Assembly: GCA_002422765.1 (NCBI GenBank)
Contig: DITI01000049.1
Coordinates: 1 to 12,622 of the forward strand
Reading direction: 5' to 3'
Length of the DNA: 12,622 nt
DNA from: Candidatus Pacebacteria bacterium UBA6188
Lineage (GTDB): Bacteria; Patescibacteriota; Microgenomatia; UBA1400; PJMF01
Of the stretch, positions 1-9,100 are shown piece by piece (position 1 is the stretch's first letter; each line of letters starts with the position of its first letter). The position numbers and the translations under genes were made by a program. Below the pieces are notes generated by a model. It saw only the letters and a program-made list of their open reading frames with translations. It ran no database searches and was not told the origin of the DNA.

Positions 1-192
1 CGAGATCAGGGCGCTACCATCAAGGCTTTGTCTGAAAACGCTTATCGTTTAAATGAAGCTAAAACTAAAGCGACAACTCTTGAAGAAGAAATTGCTAGCA
101 TCGAGGCTCAAGACTATCGCGCGCAAGCGATTGCTAATTTGGAGGCTGCTAATGAACAAGATCAAGAGCAGCAAGCTGAAGCAACTAATACG
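1..192 (+). other. Domain: charged helical segment, probable coiled coil
   Basis: Residues 1-64 are rich in Ala, Glu, Gln, Lys and Leu, without proline, and contain runs such as TLEEEIASIEAQ and NLEAANEQDQEQQAE. Leu, Ile and Ala recur at roughly three- and four-residue spacing, as expected for a long helix or coiled coil. The segment ends where RKGLLSWLP introduces aromatic residues and proline. It is probably the tail of a longer helical region that begins left of the window. A role as spacer or oligomerisation arm is inference. Confidence 0.6.
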
Positions 193-3100
193 AGAAAAGG
201 TCTTTTGAGTTGGTTGCCAGATTTATCTTCATCTTCAGCTAATGGTCGACTCTTGTCTCTGTTGGTTTCTCCAGAGCAATTTTTGCAAAATAAGAAAACA
301 CCTTTCGATGTAAGTGAAGAATTAATTGTTTTGCGTCAAACCAAACCTAACACTTGGCAACGTTCAATGATGCGTAAATTATTTAGAGAGAGGTATGCAG
401 CGCAACTACGAGGGATTGTTCTTTTTAGAGAAGAAGTAGAAAAGGTATTTAATGCAGATCCTAACACCAGTTTGGATCAGCTAAACAAAATCTACGATCA
501 ATATCAAAAACAATATGCTCTGCCAGAAAAATACAGACAAATTACCAAAGATTTTTTTGACAGATATCAAGTTCACAAAGCCAAAATTGCTGATTTTAAA
601 GCTAGATTTGAGGGTAAAGATGCTGAGTTTATGCAGGCTTTTGTTGAATCCGCCATTTCTCAATTAGGTGAAGATGGCGCACAAGAAGCCAGAGAGCTTC
701 TGAGCCAATACCCAATTACTAGCCAGGAAATTTCTTATACTGATGACTTCATAGTTGTAAGGTTATCTGGAGAAGATTTCAACAGATATTTTAATGGTGG
801 CTACGATGCTACAACTTTGCATAATTTTTCAATGTTTGTTGATTTTGATGATTCTCAGGGCAGCATAAGTCAAAATATTTCAGGGATTATTGTTTTCAAC
901 AATGACTATCAAGCCTCTTTTGATGAAGTTATGCGACATGAGAGACAACACGTCTTGCATTGGGCAATGTTTAATCTTGCTGAAGATGGTTCTATTGAGA
1001 AAGTGCGAGCCATGGCTGCCGATGAAGTTCTGGCTTATTTTGAAGGTGGCATTGCTGATCAGCCTTTTGAAATAATCTCTAAGTTAGAAGCAGACCTCAG
1101 TGGAAATAAAAAACTAACTTACGACTATTTTTCCAACGAAGGTATTACCGATCTTGAGTTGAAAAAAGCTTACAACAAGGATTTGTCTTTGGCGGTCAAT
1201 GCTTACCAAAGACTTAAAATGGCTGGTTACTCTCACGCTGAAATTAGAGCAATTTTTGAAGGTGAAGACATGGCTCGTTGGCCAAGGTTAGCCAATCGTC
1301 TATCCATAGAATACGAAGAAACTCAAGTCGCTGACCTATTTAACACATTTTTGGCTAATATTTCTGGTAAAGCAATTTTGCACACCATTGGTTTGGCTAG
1401 CAATAATTCTTTGCAACTTCTACCTAAGTTCAAAGATGTCTCTGCCAACCACGCTCAATTCATTCGTACCAAACAGGGTGGTTTATTGGTAAAAGACCTT
1501 AATAGTCAGGGTGGCACTCACGTCGATGGCAGTAAAATCGAGCCCAATAAAGAAGTGGCTTTAGAAGAAGGACAATTTATTTATCTAGGAGAAATGACTG
1601 AGGATAATGGCTTGATTTTCTTCGTAGTCAGAAGAGCTGATGGCAGACTTGATGTTGAAATAGCCGAAGCTGATCTAGCAAGCAAACCCAAATCACAATT
1701 GGCTGTTTCCTTAACTGATTCAAGAAGCAAAGCTAGCGAGTTGGTCAAGAACAACTGGCCCAAGATGCTTGCTTATGGAAACAATCTGCTTAAAAAACTT
1801 TTTGCTGAGCCAGGAGAAGAAGTCGCTAATGATGTCGATCAATTAGCTGACGGAGAAGTGATTGAGAGATTAGATAATGGTGAGGAGTTTGCTTATGAGC
1901 CAATTGATACTACAAAAGATGAGGTTCCCAATAAACCAGTTGACGATGTCAGAGGAGAAACACAAAAACAGGCCACTTCTTATCGAAGACCAAGTCTTAA
2001 TTTAGACATGGTTGACATAGAGCACTATGCTTGGGCTAGAAAACAACTAAAATCAAAAGCTTTGGGAGACAGACTCTACCAAGTAGCAGCTTTACTTGAT
2101 GTTGATGTCACAGGCAAAGATGAGAGTGAGATTTACGCGGAAATCAGTCGTCAATTTACCAATAAGTCACTTTTACGTGATAAACAACTATCTTTAGCAA
2201 TTGTTATTGATGCTATTAATGGTGATTCTTATAAATATAACAATGACAACCGTTATGATAACTTAGTTGAGGGTCAAAACTCTGCTCCTCGTCAACAATC
2301 TATTTTTGAAGCTACTGCTAATAGTATCGACGCAATTCTAACCAACAACGGTGGAGAAACCATTGGCCAATTTGGTAAGGGTATCAAGCAAGCTTTGACT
2401 TGGCTGTCTTCTGGTAGTCAAGATCGCATTGATGTTTGGTCAAGAGAAAAAGACGGTCAAGCATACAAAATTACTATTATCAAAGATGAGCAGGGCCAAT
2501 ATTACATCCAAACAGTTGCAGTCGAACTAGGTGAATATTTGAGCAATGTTGGCGGTCAAAATCAGGGTACAGTTATTAAAATTTTTGTGGCAGATGGTAT
2601 TCCTATCACCAATCAAGATGTTACCTCCAGTCAGTATGTTAGCCAAGAAGAAATTATTACTGGGCTCCATAAGCGCTATCCTTTTATCAATAATATTCGT
2701 ATTAATACCAAACGCTCTGATGAATCTGATGCTAGATATATCAATGGTTATGAAACCAAGCAGCAGCTTATTCCTCAAACTGAGCTAGTGGCCGACACCT
2801 TAAATGAAGATGGTTCTGAAAGAAAAATTAATGTTGAGTTCACCAAGAACGAAATTATTATTAGCGACAATGGTAAAGGAATGAATGCGCAAATCATTGC
2901 CGATATGTTTGTGCCTCAGTCTGGAACCAAACATCCAGCTCCACTAAGCGGGGAAGCTACTCAGCAGGAACTAGCTAGAGTCAAAGCAATTTATGATTTT
3001 GCCGATAATGCTCCTAAGAGGTTGTCTTTGGCAAGAAATGGTGAAGTGATCATGGCTCTAGACATTCCTGCGGACATTATTGCGGCGGCCACAGTTAATC

Positions 3101-6100
3101 ACAATTTAATGTTGGACGGAGCAAGATTGTTTGATGTTTCTGATGCTCGTGATGCAATCAAGCCTGACGTGCCAGGATCAGGTCAAAACTCAAATTTCCA
3201 AGAGGCAATCACCTACATGTCAGCGCAGATTGCAGAAAATCAAAGTTTGAGCGTTCAGCAAAGATTGCAGTTTATTAACACCATTGCTGTTGGTTTAGAA
3301 AAAATTACCACTGACGCCAATAAAAAACTTTCAATTGAAATTAAAAAACAAATTCGCAAGATTGTTGAGCCTTTAGTAGCTCAATTAGAGCGAGAGGGCG
3401 TAGTGGTCTTGCCACATCAAGTTGCTTTTGAAAAAATTGCCACTCCACAAGATAAACAAGAAATTGTTTATCTTGATCCAGATATTTTCCCTTGGTTGGG
3501 CGTGGCAAGTATGAAAAAAGCTGGTGCTAAGCAGATCCCCGGAATTTATTTTGGTGACAAACAAGATATTCCTTTGTTGATGATGGATTTCAAACCAGAA
3601 TTTATTGCTGCTTTAGATGAGGCCAATAAGGATTTAGTTGATCAAGATCCGGCTAGTTGGCTGCAGGTCGTAACTACCAGTGATTACTTAATTGTGCCTA
3701 CTCAATTTGGCCAGCGTCTTAGTGAGCTTTCAGCCAAGTACAATCAAAATAATTTGACAGAAGCAGAAAACTTGGAGCTCAAAACTTTAGCTCAAGCCAT
3801 CAATATTCACACTGCTTCTAAAGTAGTGACCAGCTATGAGACAGCTACACAATTAGAAAAAAATGCTAATCTGGTCAGATTTGAAGTTGAGGAAGGTCAG
3901 GTTGATAGTGCAGCTCTAGGTAACTTCCTACAACCTAGGGGTTCTTTATTGATAGCAGAAAAAAACACTCAATCAACACAAAAAGCCAAGTTTTATGAGG
4001 CTGAACCTGTAAAAGAAGAGTTGGAAATATTAGACATTACTTCTAATTCTAGAAGCCTAAGCAATCCTGGTAAAATTGGGAATAATTTGCTAATGAGTTT
4101 GGTGAGAGATTTGCTTGGTCACAATGATAAGGATCAATTGAGAATTAGTTATCGAGCTGGAGATGGATTGGAAAGAACATTGGCTTTTGAAAGAAGCAAG
4201 TCTGGAGTTGAAGAAGTAATTCTGTTTAGAGGAGGAGGCTTAGAGTCATTAGACTTAAACACACTTCTTTCTTTGGGAATAAAATTTGAGTCTCCATCTG
4301 AGAACTTTGATTTGATGGTGAGTGGTGGTCAAGACGAAGGTGATTATTTGTTAATTGGTGACTTTTTTGGATCGAAGTTCCAAGTATTGGTTGAAGAGAA
4401 AAATCAATTGGTAAGAAAGTCTATTAATTTAAATTTTAAATCCGCTCAAGCAGTTTTTACAGATGGAGAAAAGGTTGATCTGAGTGGAGATTTAGATCTA
4501 ATAGAAGATCTTGAAAAATTATCTTCTTCTTTAATTTCTGGCATTGCCAGCAATCAGTACAGGAAAACTTTAAAAGAAATTGAGGATATAGCTCAAGAAA
4601 ATAAAAATCAATCTTTATTTGTGGGATCAACAATAACGAAGCCTAGTGCTAACTTTAGAGTGAATGCTAATGGAGAAATTGCAGATACTAATTCAAAAAG
4701 AACTGCTCTAAAGAACATCGAGTCTTTAGTTTATTTGGGCAATGATTATTATTTAGTTGCTCGTAAAACTCCAAGAAAAACAGATACCTTTGTAGTTCAA
4801 GCTACTCATATTGGAGCATTTACCGAAGCTGATAACGGAGGTAATGATAGTTATTTTATGGTTGACCAGGTTGTTGGGGACAAATATGTTGGTCGAGATG
4901 AATATGGCCAGCCAGTCATTTTTAATGCTCAGGCTGGGAAGAGAGAAAACTTAGAGCAAAAAGATGGTGCAATAAAGCTTGCAATTAGTGATGATGGTCA
5001 ATATTTTTTGACTTTGCATAAGCAGGCGGATGACAAGTACTTTTTTATCGTTAAAGATAATCTCGATGATTCTAAAAGTGTTGTTAAAAGCGACTTTGTT
5101 CCTACCGGTACGATTTATGACGATCCAGGGAAAATAGCTCCTCTTAAAGGCACTTCTATTTTTGTGATGGGTAGTGAAGCAAATGGCTATACCTTTTTTG
5201 ATGGAGGCTATGAGTTAAGAAATACTTTGACAAATAAAAAACCAAAATATAAAAATATTATTCCTGGTCCAAATTATCTGCTACTGCAAAACTTAGATAA
5301 CAGCATTTCAATTTATTTTTATGGTTCTAATAATCGTATTATTGAACTGGGTGGAGGTGAGCTGCCGGCAGGGAAAATTAGAGAAATTTCTTCTTACATT
5401 GGCGAGAGAATTACCACTGAAATCATTGTGGAGAAAAAAGGTTTACATGTGGGAAGTAAATTCGAAACTTTTTATTTGAATGAAGAAGGCAAATTTACTC
5501 CCAATCGCAATGATCTTAGACACCCTGCTACGCAATTTTATTATGGTAGTACAAAAAATGAATTTATTTATACTAATTTATATTCTCACGCTGATAAATT
5601 TAGTGATTGGAAAATACCCGCCTCAGGTCCTTTAGGTAACATTAGTTATTTTGACAACAATGTGAGTCGTCTGTTTGTTAAAGAAAACGTTTTATTAATA
5701 GATGATGTGAGCAAGGAAGAAATTCCTTTTGTTGGGCAAATTGTGGCGATCGAAAGAGCTGGAGGTGGCAGCAGTCCGATGGATCAAAAAATTTCTAAAC
5801 TTTATTCCTATAAAAATGGCAAAGCCTATTATTCAGATGGCTCTGCGCCAATTGAGTATGAAAAAGCCATGTACAACCCACAATCCAAAAATTTAGCTTA
5901 CGTTGACAATGGAAAATGGCATTTGGTGCGTGGTGAAGGCCAAATTAACAACTTAATAGTCGAAGAACTTAGCTATGATTTTGCTGATTATGATCAGGTG
6001 TGGAATGATGGTGATCAAATAGTTTTATACAACTCATTTTCTGAGCGAAAAGTAGGCATAGAGGCTTCTGGAAAGGTCGTTACTTATCAGGCAATTGCTG

Positions 6101-9100
6101 ATGATTATGCTAATGCTAATAGTATTGATGACTTAGTTACCGCGGTTAGAGCAAGAGGCAAGATTTTTCACATGAATGGTACTGAAAAACCTGCTGAAAA
6201 AATGATTGAAAAGATTTTAGCAGCAGTGAAGACGAGTAAAGAAACGGAGATTAATATGTACGCCCTAGTTAAGGGGATGAATGTTACTCGAAACGATGGT
6301 TTAGCTACAAGACTAGGTATGATTTTAGGTCTCAAAGATGCTCGTAACTATGGTGGTTATACCATGCCTACTCAAAACACCCAAGGCAATTCTCAGGACT
6401 CTGAGCTAAAAGATCTTGCGCAAGAATGGAACCAGAAAATCATTGGTGAAAATGGTGAAATTAGAGATCAAATCATTAGTGAGGCTCAGGGTGTTTATCG
6501 TGACATTATTGATGAATTGCCGGAAGACATCCAAACCGACAAAGCAATCATTGAAAAAATTAGTCGTGATCTCAAGATAGAATACTCTTTGGCTGAAAGA
6601 GAATTGGAAAAACAGTTTGTTGAAAGTTTTGGTGAATTCGAATTCTCTAAAGACAGCGATCACTCTTTAAAGTCATATTCCAAGCGCTTAGCCCATTTAA
6701 CTACACAATTGCCAGCGTTCATTGCACAGTTGGAAGATGATTTAGTTGGTCAATCTCCTCAGTTAAGAAGAACTCTGTATCGCAATTTAGTGCAAGGCAT
6801 TTTTGAGTTGGCTGCTTCTGACAAATCAAAAATAGACGTGATGAGGCCAATCACTGCAGATTTCTACTACGGTCTAGCCTTTGGTTGGCAGATTGGAAAT
6901 ACTCAAAATTCCTTTGATGCTACTTTTGAAATTGGCCAATTTGTTAAACGATTGGGCGATTTGGGCGATTATCCTGAGGAAATTCAAAAATTAATTTTAA
7001 CTCTAAGCAGGAGTTCTAACTCAGATGATCTAGAAAAAATTAATTTAATTAGAACTCAGATTCAGCGTCTTCTAGAGGTTGGAAGCAATGAGTTGTTGCA
7101 AGATATGTTGATCAAATTTGGCAAAGTTACTCAAGAAGACATTGTCGCTGCAATTAAGCCAAATAAGGTCGAGCAAATCAATGGTGGCGGTGATGTAATG
7201 CCTTTTGTTCAATTTTTAACTAACGATGCATCTCTGGTGAGAGAAGAATCTAATCCGCCAAGCACGCAATTGAAGGGTCAAGTTGTTAAAGTTGAGCAGC
7301 CAATTAGTATTCCAGCGATTCAAAAATTTGAGCGTCTTAGATCTGGATCAGGAACAATTACTACCGCAGAGCTACTCACAGCGATTAGTTCAGGAGCGAT
7401 TAATGGCTTGGACTTATCAGATGATCAATCAGTGGCCGATTTGGCTGAACTGCTCAAAAACATTTCTGTGCAGAGAGAATCTGGCGCTTACACTGGTGAG
7501 GTGGCACAAAATTCTTATGATGCCACTGGTAAGAGAGTTGAGCAGGGAGGCATTGCTAAAGGAGAATTAAAAGTAGACTTTTATACTTCTGGAAACGAGT
7601 ACATAGAAGAAATGACTGATAACGGCACTGGTGCAGTCAATCCTCTGTCTCTGTTAATTCCTAAATCAGACAAACAGGCTGGGGCTCAAGAAAAAACTGT
7701 GGGCTTCTTTGGCACAGGTAAATTTACGATCTACGAAGGTGTTGATCGTGTTGAAATGATTAGCAATGACGGTCAAGTAGCGGTTAAATTCTCTCTCAGG
7801 GTGGTTAAGGATGAGTATGGCAAAGCCCAAAACGTAGTCTTGGAAGCAATTTCTCAACTTGAAACTAACACTGCTCCAATTGGAGTCACTATTAGAAGAA
7901 TCAAAACCAAAAACAAATCTTTGCCAGAATTAGAGTCAATGATTGCTCAGAGATCTTGGAAAATCTTTGCCGGCTTAACTCAAAATGCAAACTTTGAAAT
8001 AAAGATTACCAATGGTTACAAGATTGAGGATGGCAAGACTGTGCCTGAGGTAGAACAAGTTCAAATTGACGACTTAGAAACTTTAACTGAAACCAGCATG
8101 AAAGTGAAGAAACGTGATCCCAAGCCTGGAGAAGATGAATTCATCACTGGTGAAGTGAAAACCTACACGGCAACTGACATGCCACTACAGGTTGTTGATC
8201 GAATTGGTCTTCGAGTAGCTGAATACAAAGATCCAGCTTCAATGACCGATGAAGAATTATCCAAGTCTTATTTTGCCTTAATTCCAAAAGAACACCTAAG
8301 ACATTTCAAAGAATTAGGTTTGATTATTCAAATTCCTTTGCCTTTAAATCGTGATCGCAAATCTTTTGCTAATGAGGATTTTTATCTCAAAGAAATTCAG
8401 AAATATGTGGCTATTTCTTTTGCCAAATCTCTAGCTTACAAACGCTTGAACGATTCAAATAGCTTTACTTTCTATGGTTTTGCAGAAGATAGCTTGGAAA
8501 ATGTGGGTAATTATGCCAATCAATTCAATCCCGCCAAACACCCCAACATTAAAGATATTAAAAGAATAGCGGAATTGATCAATAAGGGTCAAATTGATCA
8601 GGTGGAAGCCAAAGCTTTGGCTCAAATCATGACCATGGATGATGAAAGTATTGTTAAGTTAGTCAAGTTATTGATGGTCAAAGATCGCCAATCAGGTGAA
8701 GAAACAAGTCTATTCCTGAGGAGACTCAACTACTTAATGGAAATTGACAAAGCCCAAGCTGAAAAAGAATTGAAGCAGGTTTTCTCTGGTCCAGCTTCAC
8801 TGATGAGGGAAGTTAGAGATTTGGTTTCTAAAGCTGGCGGCAATCAGCAAGATAAGGAAGACAGGGTTTCTACTGGCAAAAACATTGCCGAAGGTCATGA
8901 TCAAATGAGGAATCCAGGCAAATTTGAAGTTACGCCTAGCAATACAGAAGAAAAAAGATTCCTAGATATTGCCAATTTAGTTGTTAAGTTGCTTTATAAG
9001 GATTTTGGAATAGATGAGGTAAGACTAGTAGAAGGTGTTAGTTTTGCTGGGGCTTTTAACTTCGATGAAAGAAATCCTTTGCAGTCTATTGTTCCTCAAA

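Noticed and set aside
4228..4238. A strong Shine-Dalgarno-like run (agaggaggagg) inside the gene
   Set aside because: It encodes RGGG in frame and no ATG, GTG or TTG follows at start-codon distance in a long frame, so an internal start is not supported. A pausing effect is possible but cannot be shown.
6634..6645. Two adjacent gaattc palindromes
   Set aside because: They simply encode EFEF in frame; there is no wider repeat or regulatory context.
7283..7570. A 95-codon plus-strand open frame in another register
   Set aside because: It overlaps the N-box of GHKL module 2, which is unmistakable in frame 1; the alternative translation has no domain features.
7702..7725. GFFGTGKF as a Walker A P-loop
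   Set aside because: It nearly fits GxxxxGK[ST], but the last position is Phe, and the N-box and DNGTG motifs upstream identify it as the G2 loop of a GHKL domain.
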